Notes under the pieces: model-generated
Database searches by the model: none
Seen by the model: only the letters and a program-made list of their open reading frames with translations
Told to the model about the DNA's origin: nothing
In this document: piece by piece, positions 36,774 to 44,645 of the stretch
How the letters are laid out: every line of letters begins with the position of its first letter
Numbering within the stretch: position 1 is the stretch's first letter
Translations under genes and position numbers: made by a program
Source of the DNA: Pusillimonas sp. DMV24BSW_D
GTDB taxonomy: Bacteria; Pseudomonadota; Gammaproteobacteria; Burkholderiales; Burkholderiaceae_B
Reading direction: 5' to 3'
NCBI RefSeq assembly: GCF_011388195.1
Contig: NZ_CP049990.1
Coordinates: 2,418,001-2,482,000, forward strand
Length of the DNA stretch: 64,000 bases

Positions 36774-37334
36774 CTAGTCGCCAGTAGGATCAAGATTATT
36801 TAAATCGCCCAAAATTTTACCTAATGCTGCCGCGGAAAAGCCTCGCGACGCCATAAAACGAATTTGCCGTGCCTTTTCCCTTGGAGAAGCAGGCGGCACA
36901 CCAAACTTTTTTTCCCAGACCGCTTGAGCGCGCTGCAGTTCAGTATCAACAAGTTGTTGGCGAATGGATTCAAGCTGACCCGAATCAAGCCCATGCTGTC
37001 GCAACTCGTGCATGACCGCAACCGTACCCTTCCCCGGAGCCCGGCGATTTACCAGACTTTGGGCAAAACGCTCGTTCGACAACCAATTGCCTTGTTCAAG
37101 CTCGTTCAGCACCAGGTCGAGCTCGGCAGGATCGTCTGGGCTGACATGAGGAGCCAACTTGCGAGCCAACTCGTGACGGGAATGCTCGCGCCGAGATAAA
37201 TATCCAATGGCGCGCACCTTCAAAGAAGGCCCAGTTTTTGAGGATTTACCACTTTCCGGTGAAAAGCGCTCGTCAGAAGGGAGGCCGGCCTGCGCAGACG
37301 CGCCGGATTGCCCGGAAAAATCGCGTTTTCGCAT
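36774..37334 (-). CDS. recX: Regulatory protein RecX
   Basis: RecX limits RecA filament activity. The 186-residue product has an N-terminal basic/serine-rich extension (about 1-38) and then the three-helix RecX repeats: LKVRAIGYLSRREHSRHELARKL, VLNELEQGNWLSNERFAQSLVNRRAPGKGT and REKARQIRFMASRGFSAAALGKIL. It lies 35 bp after recA, the usual arrangement. A gap of about 160 bp to DUF2889 holds no gene that I can see. Confidence 0.93.
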   Translation of the reverse strand: MRKRDFSGQSGASAQAGLPSDERFSPESGKSSKTGPSLKVRAIGYLSRREHSRHELARKLAPHVSPDDPAELDLVLNELEQGNWLSNERFAQSLVNRRAPGKGTVAVMHELRQHGLDSGQLESIRQQLVDTELQRAQAVWEKKFGVPPASPREKARQIRFMASRGFSAAALGKILGDLNNLDPTGD

Positions 37335-37368
37335 AGCCTCCCCTTAACCCTTAACTTACACCCAATGT

Positions 37369-38466
37369 TTAAGCCAGATCGGCCTCGGAACCTTCGGTAT
37401 CACCGGTAGGAGAATCACCCGATTCCGTATACGCCTTGGCCTGGGCACGCGACACAATACCCATTTGTTCCCGCACACGGTTTTCGATTTCAATTGCCAT
37501 TTCGGGATGCTCTTTCAGGTACTCGCGAACATTATCTTTACCCTGGCCAATACGGGTACCGTTATAGCTGAACCAGGCCCCGGCCTTATCGACGATACCC
37601 GCCTGCACGCCCAGATCGATAATTTCACCTTCGCGAGAGATGCCGGCCCCATACATGATATCGAACTCGGCCTGTTTGAACGGCGGCGCGATTTTATTCT
37701 TGACCACTTTCACACGGGTTTCGTTGCCCACGACCTCGTCGCCCTTCTTGATTGAACCGGTGCGGCGGATATCAAGACGAACTGTGGAATAGAACTTAAG
37801 CGCATTCCCCCCGGTGGTGGTTTCGGGATTGCCAAACATGACGCCGATTTTCATGCGAATCTGGTTAATGAAAATAACCATGCAATTGGCGCGTTTGATA
37901 TTAGCCGTAAGCTTACGTAAAGCCTGGCTCATGAGACGAGCCTGCAAGCCAGGCAGGGAATCGCCCATGTCGCCCTCGATTTCCGCCTTGGGAACCAGCG
38001 CGGCCACCGAATCGATTACCACCAAATCGACCGAGCCTGAGCGCACAAGGGCATCTGTAATTTCAAGTGCCTGTTCACCCGTGTCGGGCTGCGAAATGAG
38101 AAGATCGGACAAATTCACGCCCAAACGGCTGGCATACTGAACATCGAGAGCGTGTTCAGCGTCGACGAATGCACAAGTGCCGCCTACTTTTTGCATTTCG
38201 GCAATCACCTGCAGAGTAAGCGTGGTTTTGCCGGAGGATTCCGGGCCGTATATTTCAATAACGCGACCACGAGGCAACCCGCCCACGCCCAGCGCGATAT
38301 CGAGCCCCAGCGAACCAGTGGAAACGACCTGGATGTCGTGTTCGACCTGGTTATCGCCATAGCGCATGACCGACCCTTTACCGAACTGCTTTTCAATTTG
38401 CGATAAGGCTGCGGCCAGTGCTTTGGCCCGTTCGGCGGAAGCGGCTTTGCTTTGTTTGGCGTCCAT
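37369..38466 (-). CDS. recA: Recombinase RecA
   Basis: The 365-residue RecA has Walker [10 protein letters not shown] (about 70), Walker B in [22 protein letters not shown], loop L1, and [54 protein letters not shown]. The C-terminus is acidic ([11 protein letters not shown]). It drives strand exchange and LexA autocleavage. An SOS box lies 44 bp upstream of the ATG. Confidence 0.98.
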   Translation of the reverse strand: MDAKQSKAASAERAKALAAALSQIEKQFGKGSVMRYGDNQVEHDIQVVSTGSLGLDIALGVGGLPRGRVIEIYGPESSGKTTLTLQVIAEMQKVGGTCAFVDAEHALDVQYASRLGVNLSDLLISQPDTGEQALEITDALVRSGSVDLVVIDSVAALVPKAEIEGDMGDSLPGLQARLMSQALRKLTANIKRANCMVIFINQIRMKIGVMFGNPETTTGGNALKFYSTVRLDIRRTGSIKKGDEVVGNETRVKVVKNKIAPPFKQAEFDIMYGAGISREGEIIDLGVQAGIVDKAGAWFSYNGTRIGQGKDNVREYLKEHPEMAIEIENRVREQMGIVSRAQAKAYTESGDSPTGDTEGSEADLA

Positions 38467-38507
38467 GTAGTTTCCTTGGCAAAAAAGTGAATTATTGCAT
38501 TAAATTA

Positions 38508-38527
38508 TACTGTATAAAAAAACAGAT
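38508..38527. promoter_or_regulatory. LexA (SOS) box in the recA promoter
   Basis: TACTGTATAAAAAAACAGAT keeps the CTGT-N8-ACAG core of the gamma/betaproteobacterial LexA site, at 42-61 bp before recA. It could also affect rightward transcription toward rdgC. Confidence 0.88.
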
Positions 38528-38825
38528 AAACAAGTTAATAATCTGCAACCGTTACTATGCCGTTTTCGCTTTGCGCTTACAATCGCCAACCGGATGAAAA
38601 TGTCTGCCTCGCAACTTCAAGTAAAGTCTTAAGTTACGGTAAAGTTCACTGAATGACTGCTTGCCTTGCGGCAAAACGGGACGACATTGAAACAAACACA
38701 TAAAAATAAAATATTATGATGTAATTTATTAAGTAATATTCATAAATAATTGAATTATTGATAAATTTTCAATTTTTTTTAATTGTTTTGGTTCTAATTT
38801 AAGTTATTTGTTAAAAAGATACTGT
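38528..38825. other. AT-rich intergenic region between recA and rdgC without a gene
   Basis: About 300 bp. From about 38690 it is very AT-rich, with runs of A and T up to 38825; the left part is mixed and holds the small hairpin-like TTGCC-TTGC-GGCAA near 38663. I see no ORF with coding character and no clear promoter motif that I can defend. It separates the divergent recA and rdgC genes. Confidence 0.6.
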
Positions 38826-39725
38826 ATGTGGTTTAAAAATATAAAGATTTTCCGGCTTTCAACCCATTTTAGTCTGTCGGCTGAAGCCATCGAAAGCGTC
38901 CTGGAAAAGGCACGCTTTACCCCGGGCAGCAGCCTGGACATGGTCAGTATGGGTTGGGTGTCGCCCACCGATGAAGGCGGCTTGGTTCACTCTCTGGCCG
39001 GCCAGTATCTTATTAGTCTGCGGGTCGATAAAAAACTACTGCCGTCATCAGTTGTCAACCAGGTCGCACGAGCGCGCGCCGCCGATATTGAAGAGCAGCA
39101 AGGGTACAAGCCCGGCCGCAAGCAAATGAAGGAAATCAAAGAACGGGTAACGGAAGAGCTATTGCCCAAAGCCTTCAGCGTGCACCGCGATACCCGTGTG
39201 TGGATCGATACCCGCAACCATTGGCTGGCTATCGATGCCGCCGCCGGCGCCAAGGCCGATGAAGTCATCGGCATGCTGGCGAAAGCGCTTGACCCCTTCC
39301 CAGCCACGCCCCTGTACACCGAAATTTCACCCGCCTCGGCCATGACGCAATGGTTACTGGAAAACGACGGTCCAGGCGCTTTCACGATCGACCAAGACAC
39401 GGAATTGCGTTCAACCAGCGAAAACCGGGCCACTGTGCGCTATGTGCGCCATAGTATTGAGACCGACGAAGTGCGCAAACACGTCCAAAACGGCAAGCAA
39501 TGTACCCGTTTGGCCATGACCTGGGCGGATCGCGTCTCGTTCGTGCTAACCGATGCACTAGACATCAAGCGGATATCTCCACTTGATGTCCTTAAAGAGA
39601 ACCAGGAGGCGTTAAGTACTGCAGATGCCGATGCGTTCGACACCGATTTCGCCCTAATGACCGGGGAACTGGGCAAAATGCTGAACGACTTGGTCGACGC
39701 ACTGGGCGGCGAGAAAAAAGTTTAA
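38826..39725 (+). CDS. rdgC: Recombination-associated protein RdgC
   Basis: RdgC is a DNA-binding ring protein that restrains RecA. From ATG 38826 the product has 299 residues and starts MWFKNIKIFRLSTHFSLSAEAIESVLEKARFTPGSSLDMVSMGWVSP, which is typical. Other marks are GRKQMKEIKERVTEELLPKAFSVHRDTRVWIDTRNHWLAIDAA and RLAMTWADRVSFVLTDALDIKRI. A TTG six codons upstream is not needed. It converges on pyrB with a 4-bp overlap. Confidence 0.95.
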   Translation: MWFKNIKIFRLSTHFSLSAEAIESVLEKARFTPGSSLDMVSMGWVSPTDEGGLVHSLAGQYLISLRVDKKLLPSSVVNQVARARAADIEEQQGYKPGRKQMKEIKERVTEELLPKAFSVHRDTRVWIDTRNHWLAIDAAAGAKADEVIGMLAKALDPFPATPLYTEISPASAMTQWLLENDGPGAFTIDQDTELRSTSENRATVRYVRHSIETDEVRKHVQNGKQCTRLAMTWADRVSFVLTDALDIKRISPLDVLKENQEALSTADADAFDTDFALMTGELGKMLNDLVDALGGEKKV

Positions 39726-41017
39726 TCAATACCGTGGAACACGCTGTCGTCGGGCCCAATATGCGTAGGCGGGCTCCAGGTCACGTCGCGTAGCGAGTGC
39801 TGTACCAGCGTTTCCACCCCCAGCAACACCGCAAAAATTGCCATCCGTACTGGAATTCCGTTATCTGTCTGACGGAAAATCGCCAAGCGCGAATCGTCGT
39901 TCAAGTCCACACTTAAATCATTGGCTCCTTCACGACTGTCACGCGGCAACGGGTGCATCACAATGACATCAGGCCCGCAGCACTGGTCCACCAGCGCTTT
40001 GTTCACCTGAAAATCGGCTGTGTAGCCTTCCAGGTCTTCACCCGAGAACCGCTCTTTCTGCACACGGGTCGCATAAATGACGTCAACCCCTACCAAACCC
40101 TCGCGCAATGAGTGTGTTTGCTCAATCACATGATCGGTGCCTTGCGTTACCTTATCGATAATATCCTGGGGCATTTCCAGCCCCCGCGGCGCAATTAATG
40201 TGAATTTCAGCCCTTTGTACAAAGCCAGCAACTTAATAAGCGAATGCACTGTGCGGCCGTACTTTAAATCTCCCACTACTGCAATATGCGCACCGTCGAG
40301 CAGTTTCCCCAAGCGCGAAAATTCCGTAAGAATGGTGTACAGATCCAATAACGCCTGGCTGGGGTGCTCACCCGGGCCATCCCCCCCATTGACCACTGGA
40401 ATATTGGTGGCCTGCGCAAATTCCGCCACCGAACCTTGATCGGGATGGCGAATAACCATGGCATCAACGTAACCACTCATCACCCGACTGGTATCGTAAA
40501 TAGACTCGCCCTTTGCCATAGAGGAGAACGTAAAGCCTGTGGTATCGCACACCGACCCGCCCAAGCGACAGAACGCCGCACCGAAACTCACCCGGGTTCG
40601 CGTACTTGCCTCGAAGAACAAATTACCCAAAACCGCCCCTTCCAGTACGCGCGAAACTTTCTGGCGACGTGCAATGGGTTGCATTAAATCAGCGATGCGA
40701 AACAACTCCTCAACCGACTCGCGTGTGAACTGATCCACCGACAGCAACTGATGCTTGCCCTCTACGGCAATACGATCACGCAGGGGACCGAACTGTGCGC
40801 TTTGCGCATATTTGCGCATTAAGGATTCATTTTCAACAATTTCGGTTACGAAACGCCCCACCACCTCGGGCATTGAACGCGCTTCTTGAGACCCTTCCGG
40901 CAACAACCATGTATCTAGCGCTCGGCGCTTTACCCCAATACGCGCCGCAAAAACGTCGCGCGTTAAATTCAAACGACGCATGGCATCGCGCAGAAAAACC
41001 TGTTGAGAAACAGACAT
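39722..41017 (-). CDS. pyrB: Aspartate carbamoyltransferase with N-terminal helix-turn-helix extension
   Basis: ATCase joins carbamoyl phosphate and aspartate in pyrimidine synthesis. From ATG 41017 (GGAAGGGG upstream) there are 431 residues, against about 310 in standard PyrB. The catalytic part has the carbamoyl phosphate motif FFEASTRTRVSFGAAFCRLGG, the 80s/240s-like regions SSMAKGESIYDT and HPSQALLDLYTI, and VIMHPLPRDSREGANDL. The first 75 residues resemble an Xre-type DNA-binding domain: LRDAMRRLNLTRDVFAARIGVKRRALDTWLLP, SMPEVVGRFVTEIV. A long N-terminus occurs in some Burkholderiales ATCases. A palindrome upstream (41036) could be its target. Confidence 0.9.
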   Translation of the reverse strand: MSVSQQVFLRDAMRRLNLTRDVFAARIGVKRRALDTWLLPEGSQEARSMPEVVGRFVTEIVENESLMRKYAQSAQFGPLRDRIAVEGKHQLLSVDQFTRESVEELFRIADLMQPIARRQKVSRVLEGAVLGNLFFEASTRTRVSFGAAFCRLGGSVCDTTGFTFSSMAKGESIYDTSRVMSGYVDAMVIRHPDQGSVAEFAQATNIPVVNGGDGPGEHPSQALLDLYTILTEFSRLGKLLDGAHIAVVGDLKYGRTVHSLIKLLALYKGLKFTLIAPRGLEMPQDIIDKVTQGTDHVIEQTHSLREGLVGVDVIYATRVQKERFSGEDLEGYTADFQVNKALVDQCCGPDVIVMHPLPRDSREGANDLSVDLNDDSRLAIFRQTDNGIPVRMAIFAVLLGVETLVQHSLRDVTWSPPTHIGPDDSVFHGID

Positions 41018-41035
41018 GGGAGCCCCTTCCAATAT

Positions 41036-41058
41036 AAATATACGCAAAGCGTATATTT
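41036..41058. promoter_or_regulatory. 10-bp perfect palindrome in the pyrB promoter region
   Basis: AAATATACGC-AAA-GCGTATATTT, 19 bp upstream of the pyrB ATG, containing TATATT sequences that could be the -10 element. It has no T-run and is compact, so it looks like an operator. A candidate binder is the HTH of PyrB itself. Confidence 0.6.
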
Positions 41059-41102
41059 TATTTTCTTGGGCGACAGATATCGATAATTTTTTGCATCTTT
41101 GG

Positions 41103-41141
41103 AAAAAAACAACGCCGGCCCGCTTTCGCGTGACCGGCGTT
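41103..41141 (-). terminator. Terminator after the lipoprotein gene
   Basis: On the minus strand AACGCCGG / CCGGCGTT with a 15-nt loop, followed by GTTTTTTT. It lies 52 bp after the lipoprotein stop. Confidence 0.88.
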
Positions 41142-41192
41142 CATCTTATTTCCTGCAATGTAACAGCCTAACGGCTGCGATTTCAGTAACGA

Positions 41193-41804
41193 CTAATTCG
41201 TCGTGGCCGCAGGTGTTAACTGTGCAGGAGGGTTACTTTCTTCACCCTCTTGCGCGCCGGCAATCGCCCGTGCAGCAGCGGTTGCATTGGCTTCACTACC
41301 CACGCCGAACACCAACTGATCGGTAGAAACTTGTGTGCTGTAACCCGGTGCGGCCAACATAGTGCGCCCCACGACCAATGCCAAACGCTTGTTTGGATTC
41401 GCGGCCGTAATGTTTTCAACCTTTTTACGACCAAGCTCAGATAGCCCTAACGCCAATAAACCATCACCTTGACGGCTCGTTCCCGCGCGCACATCAACCA
41501 AATCTTCACGCGTAATTACAGGCTGTGGATTAATGTAGAGCGTGCCCGACTGAATTTGAACAGCCCGCCAGCCGGCTTGCTCTTGTGTATCGGCCAGGAA
41601 TACAGCCACTGGCGCACCTTGACGCGCAGCCTGCAGTGCTTCACTTTGTTGTTGTGATGCAGCCGAACCCGGTTCAGGCGCAGTGGTGGAGGGTGTTGTT
41701 GATGGCTGGGTTGACGTGGAGTCGCCCGGCATGGTTTGGCATGCAGCCAACGCCAGCAAACTCAAAGGCAATACAAGCCGACCCAATTTTTGTACGGTTT
41801 TCAT
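41193..41804 (-). CDS. Lipoprotein with SecDF P1-head-like domain
   Basis: The 203-residue product has a lipoprotein signal (LVLPLSLLALAAC; lipobox LAAC, cysteine 22), a Ser/Thr/Pro-rich linker (about 24-50) and a C-terminal domain of about 130 residues. This domain resembles the SecD/SecF P1 head: VAVFLADTQEQAGWRAVQIQSGTLYINPQPVITREDLVDV and KRLALVVGRTMLAAPGYSTQVSTDQLVFGV. Since no SecD membrane part is present, it is a free-standing periplasmic lipoprotein; function unknown. Confidence 0.75.
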   Translation of the reverse strand: MKTVQKLGRLVLPLSLLALAACQTMPGDSTSTQPSTTPSTTAPEPGSAASQQQSEALQAARQGAPVAVFLADTQEQAGWRAVQIQSGTLYINPQPVITREDLVDVRAGTSRQGDGLLALGLSELGRKKVENITAANPNKRLALVVGRTMLAAPGYSTQVSTDQLVFGVGSEANATAAARAIAGAQEGEESNPPAQLTPAATTN

Positions 41805-41928
41805 GTTACCCCTTCCTTTATTGATGCTCGGCCCCCGATTTTAGCAGTTTGACCGGTATATAATTGGCGCTGCACTTAAAGTTAACCATTAAACAATTTA
41901 TTACAGATTCACTCCGGAGGCCTTCAGT

Positions 41929-42066
41929 ATGGCGAACGACACCCCGAAATTCTCTCCCGGCCTGGTCACTGCCGTTGTCACTCTTATATGGGTTGCGGTA
42001 TTTATCGGGTTCATTGTTGTTGGCATGGAAGGTGTTGCCCAGCAAGCAGCGATGCTTGGCAATTAA
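41929..42066 (+). CDS. 45-residue membrane protein
   Basis: ATG 41929 with CGGAGG 8 nt upstream. The product MANDTPKFSPGLVTAVVTLIW continues as VAVFIGFIVVGMEGVAQQAAMLGN: one membrane helix with short polar ends. The strong Shine-Dalgarno and helix support a real gene. Family not recognised. It lies about 50 bp before the tRNA. Confidence 0.65.
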   Translation: MANDTPKFSPGLVTAVVTLIWVAVFIGFIVVGMEGVAQQAAMLGN

Positions 42067-42118
42067 ATAAAGCGTCTTTTTTAGCAGCCCGTGTTTATGC
42101 CATAATAACGGGCTTCGT

Positions 42119-42197
<79 letters not shown>

Positions 42198-42246
42198 AGA
42201 TTTCCTGGCTCGGCTCTACCCCACAAAAGGGGGGATGCAGCATTCA

Positions 42247-42441
42247 TTAAACACGGTTAATCACACCGTTCCAACCGCACTGGGCCAAGACCCTCATGCG
42301 GTAATTTTCAAAATTCCTGAATCCATACGCTCTGCGCGAGATCATCTCCATCTTTGTATGGAATCCTTCGGTGATGCCATACGATTTGGAAAAATAGCCC
42401 TGTACAGATTGCTCTGACTGGGCTATTTTTTTGAACTGTAA
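42247..42441 (-). pseudogene. Remnant of an ISL3-family transposase (C-terminal end)
   Basis: The minus strand encodes about 62 residues ending in a stop at 42247-42249. The segment GITEGFHTKMEMISRRAYG, continuing FRNFENYRMRVLAQCGW, is the C-terminal signature of IS204/IS1001/IS1165-type (ISL3) transposases. Upstream the frame meets a TAG at about 42442, and no DDE-core residues or terminal repeats are seen, so only the tail remains. It lies 50 bp after the tRNA. Several short ORFs predicted here are shadows of this remnant. Confidence 0.8.
42390..42433 (+). terminator. Possible terminator hairpin inside the IS remnant
   Basis: AAAAATAGCCC / GGGCTATTTTT, an 11-bp stem with a 19-nt loop, ending in seven T. 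It could end transcription from the tRNA side before the ankyrin gene. It overlaps the transposase fragment, so it may be part of the old element. Confidence 0.5.
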
Positions 42442-42479
42442 CTAACAAACGCTTAGCTTGATGTTTTTGTGGGAAAAAT

Positions 42480-43187
42480 ATGCGCCTAACTATTGAAATG
42501 GCAAGCAACCTGGGCAGGTTTTGCAACAAACTAGCAACGGCAGCCATCCTGGCTCTAGTATTTTTCTCACCTATTACCCTTGCCAATCCTATGGATCAAT
42601 ACCCTCTACATACAGCAGCGAAGCAGAACAATGTTAGTGAAGTAGAGCGGCTACTCTCTGCAAGCAGCCCAATCGAGGCGCGCGATCAAACTGGGGCGAC
42701 TCCTTTGGTGGCCGCAACCAAAGCAAACGCGATTGACGCAGCTAGAGTACTCATTAATGCTGGTGCCGATGTAAATGTAAAAGACAACATTCAAGATAGC
42801 GCATACCTCTACGCAGGAGCCAGAGGACACCTTGAGATTTTGAAAATGACATTGGTAAACGGAGCCGACCTTAAAAGCACCAACCGCTTTGGCGGGACAG
42901 CGTTAATCCCAGCCGCGGAACGAGGGCACGTCGAAACAGTACAAACACTTATCGATGCCGGCGTGGCTGTCGACCATGTTAATCGACTTGGCTGGACAGC
43001 CTTGATTGAGGCCGTGATTTTGGGTGACGGAGGAAAACGACATCAAGAAATCGTAGCCATCTTGCTCAAGGCCGGCGCAAACCCAAACTTGGCTGACCGA
43101 GATGGCGTCACTCCGCTACAACACGCCCAAAAGCTCGGCTTCAAAGAAATTGAAGACATACTGCTGACATACCAAACCACCAAATAA
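42480..43187 (+). CDS. Exported ankyrin-repeat protein
   Basis: A 235-residue protein with a signal peptide (LATAAILALVFFSPITLA, cleavage near residue 36) and about six ankyrin repeats: YPLHTAAKQNNVSEVERLLSA, GATPLVAATKANAIDAARVLINAGADVN, SAYLYAGARGHLEILKMTLVNGADL, GTALIPAAERGHVETVQTLIDAGV, WTALIEAVILGDGGKRHQEIVAILLKAGANPN, GVTPLQHAQKLGFKEIEDILL. The fold mediates protein contacts, here in the periplasm. The start could be the inner Met 8 instead. It follows the tRNA and IS remnant; no partner gene such as a catalase or phospholipase is adjacent. Confidence 0.85.
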   Translation: MRLTIEMASNLGRFCNKLATAAILALVFFSPITLANPMDQYPLHTAAKQNNVSEVERLLSASSPIEARDQTGATPLVAATKANAIDAARVLINAGADVNVKDNIQDSAYLYAGARGHLEILKMTLVNGADLKSTNRFGGTALIPAAERGHVETVQTLIDAGVAVDHVNRLGWTALIEAVILGDGGKRHQEIVAILLKAGANPNLADRDGVTPLQHAQKLGFKEIEDILLTYQTTK

Positions 43188-43383
43188 CAATCTCAGTGTT
43201 CAATTACCGACGAGGAAACAAAGCCATGAAAACCGTTCGTTTAGTCGTCGGAACCAGGCACTGCCAATAGAACCTATTCACCATTGAGATCAAATTAAGG
43301 CAAAAACAATTGCTAAATGACGCTCATGGTTTCCAACAATTGGGATCCCACCTTAAGTTACTTTGACTTTGCAAAGGAGACGC
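43188..43383. other. Short gene-poor stretch with a truncated reading frame
   Basis: At 43226 there is an ATG after GAGGAAAC that encodes only MKTVRLVVGTRHCQ before a stop. It looks like a gene start cut off by a past rearrangement, or chance. Nothing else is recognised. Confidence 0.35.
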
Positions 43384-43551
43384 ATGATGCAAGAGGGATT
43401 GGCCGGACTAGGCACAATAGTATGGCTCTTCGGAGTACTGATCGTAATTCTTTGGATCGCCCTGCCCTTTGCGGTGTTCGGCATCAAAAAAAGGTTGGAT
43501 GAAATCATTAAGCAGTTGAGAATACTTAACCGGCAAGGCGGCCGGGAGTGA
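43384..43551 (+). CDS. 55-residue single-helix membrane protein
   Basis: From ATG 43384 (AAAGGAGACGC upstream) the product has a membrane helix (LGTIVWLFGVLIVILWIALPFAVFGI) then an amphipathic basic tail (KKRLDEIIKQLRILNRQGGRE). The plan, a helix followed by a short coiled-coil, recalls small membrane proteins with no assigned role. The strong Shine-Dalgarno supports it; upstream starts (TTG 43363 and further) are not needed. Confidence 0.65.
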   Translation: MMQEGLAGLGTIVWLFGVLIVILWIALPFAVFGIKKRLDEIIKQLRILNRQGGRE

Positions 43552-43712
43552 TAAACCCAGGCCGATTCACTCCAATAGTTCGTCAATCTTAAAAAAGCAC
43601 CCAACCTTAAATACCCCCTAAAGTATCGATCTTCGTGCTATCTTCTCGACAGACTGATCCTACCGACTTAGCGCTATAAGTCGCCCTCTCAACAACCACA
43701 AAGAGTCTGTAT

Positions 43713-43838
43713 ATGGATACGATCAAGATACTTGCTTTTGGATGTTTTTTCGGCGTCGTCGGTTTTGGCCTGGGTCGCCTGCGCCTTCATGCCGCCAACA
43801 AACGTATGGGCGCCAAGCAGAAACGCGCTAACAAATAA
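43713..43838 (+). CDS. 41-residue small membrane protein (tentative)
   Basis: MDTIKILAFGCFFGVVGFGLG continues as RLRLHAAN and a lysine-rich tail (KRMGAKQKRANK). One short hydrophobic helix with a strongly basic C-terminus. The Shine-Dalgarno (AAAGAG) is weak and the frame is short, so this is uncertain. Confidence 0.4.
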   Translation: MDTIKILAFGCFFGVVGFGLGRLRLHAANKRMGAKQKRANK

Positions 43839-43857
43839 GTATCCATCCATACCCCGG

Positions 43858-43880
43858 TTATCCACACAAACTGTGCATAA
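43858..43880. promoter_or_regulatory. Two facing DnaA boxes
   Basis: TTATCCACA (43858-43866, exact consensus) and TGTGCATAA (43872-43880; reverse complement TTATGCACA, one mismatch) face each other with 5 bp between; the symmetry extends to GGTTAT...ATAACC. Function here is unknown. Confidence 0.6.
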
Positions 43881-43957
43881 CCCACTGGAAAACTTGGTAG
43901 CAACCGAAAAAGGCTGTGATATGACGCCAGGTTACGTGTCATGGATCAATAATCACG

Positions 43958-44194
43958 CTACTCCTGCGGATGATCTCGCCTATAGAGTTTCCACTCTTCG
44001 ATTCGAGTCCCGTCGGAAAGCACACAATACGTCACATCTCCGTTAGCATGCTCTTGAATATCCAAGGTGCCCCCACGCTCAATGCAATAAACAGAGGCAG
44101 GGTTTGGCATGCCAATCGCAAGCGTTGGATCAGGCCCCGACACCGTACACCCGGCAAGTAAAACTGTTAACGTTACAGCGCCAATTCTGTACAT
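43958..44194 (-). CDS. DUF333 family lipoprotein
   Basis: From ATG 44194 (AAAGGAG upstream) the product has 78 residues: a lipoprotein signal (MYRIGAVTLTVLLAGC, lipobox LAGC) and a DUF333 domain (GMPNPASVYCIERGGTLDIQEHANGDVTYCVLSDGTRIEEWKLYRRDH) with its conserved Cys pair. These are often called putative hemolysins without evidence for that activity; a small periplasmic lipoprotein of unknown function is all that is supported. Confidence 0.85.
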   Translation of the reverse strand: MYRIGAVTLTVLLAGCTVSGPDPTLAIGMPNPASVYCIERGGTLDIQEHANGDVTYCVLSDGTRIEEWKLYRRDHPQE

Positions 44195-44298
44195 GAGCAC
44201 TCCTTTTTTTAATTAAGTGCGATTGTACTTCGTGCCCTGCTCTTTACCGCATGTATGCAACGGGTGCCGCGCTCATCGTGCAAACACACAAAAGAAAC

Positions 44299-44325
44299 GG
44301 GTGTGCAAAAAACAATTGCACACCC
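44299..44325 (-). terminator. Hairpin after the small basic-protein gene
   Basis: GGGTGTGCAA / TTGCACACCC, a 10-bp perfect stem with a 7-nt loop; on the minus strand it is followed by GTTTCTTTT, a modest T-run. Probably the terminator of the 44357-44515 gene. Confidence 0.5.
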
Positions 44326-44356
44326 TGCTTCAAAATCTCACGACACGGTACCGGCT

Positions 44357-44515
44357 TTACCTTCCCCTGGGAGCACTGCGCCCGACCGGCTTGCGATCTT
44401 GCACCGCACTCCCCTTTTTAGGCATAGAGCCTTTGTCCTGGTTAGGCCAACCGGCCTCATTCAACGCCGGCGCAGGGCGTTGCGGTTTCTTCGGAGATTT
44501 ACCTTTCTTGTCCAT
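44357..44515 (-). CDS. 52-residue basic, proline/lysine-rich protein
   Basis: Read from the minus strand: ATG 44515 with a strong GGAGG 6 nt upstream. The product (MDKKGKSPKKPQRPAPALNE ... SAPRGR) is rich in K, P, R and G, without hydrophobic segments, and probably disordered. I do not recognise it. It lies downstream of the autotransporter in the same direction, about 130 bp after its stop, so it could be cotranscribed. The plus-strand ORFs across this stretch have no Shine-Dalgarno and look like shadows. Confidence 0.6.
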   Translation of the reverse strand: MDKKGKSPKKPQRPAPALNEAGWPNQDKGSMPKKGSAVQDRKPVGRSAPRGR

Positions 44516-44645
44516 TTCGACCTCCATTGGTCAATGGATGGCCAGACGAAATTGCCGCGGCCATACGCAGAGCATATGCCAGTTATGGCAATAAAGCTTG
44601 TCCTACTTTTTTCCTGGGCCAAACGACCAGTTATTTAACACCGAA

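Noticed and set aside
42086-42114. AGCCCGT / ACGGGCT hairpin between the 45-residue gene and the tRNA
   Set aside because: A long 15-nt loop, only 7 pairs and no T-run; not defensible as a terminator.
43317-43502. 61-residue plus-strand ORF
   Set aside because: No Shine-Dalgarno; it overlaps the better-supported 55-residue membrane protein in another frame.
44217-44638. Two overlapping plus-strand ORFs of 125-127 residues
   Set aside because: No ribosome-binding site or domain; they overlap the minus-strand small gene at 44357-44515, which has a strong one.
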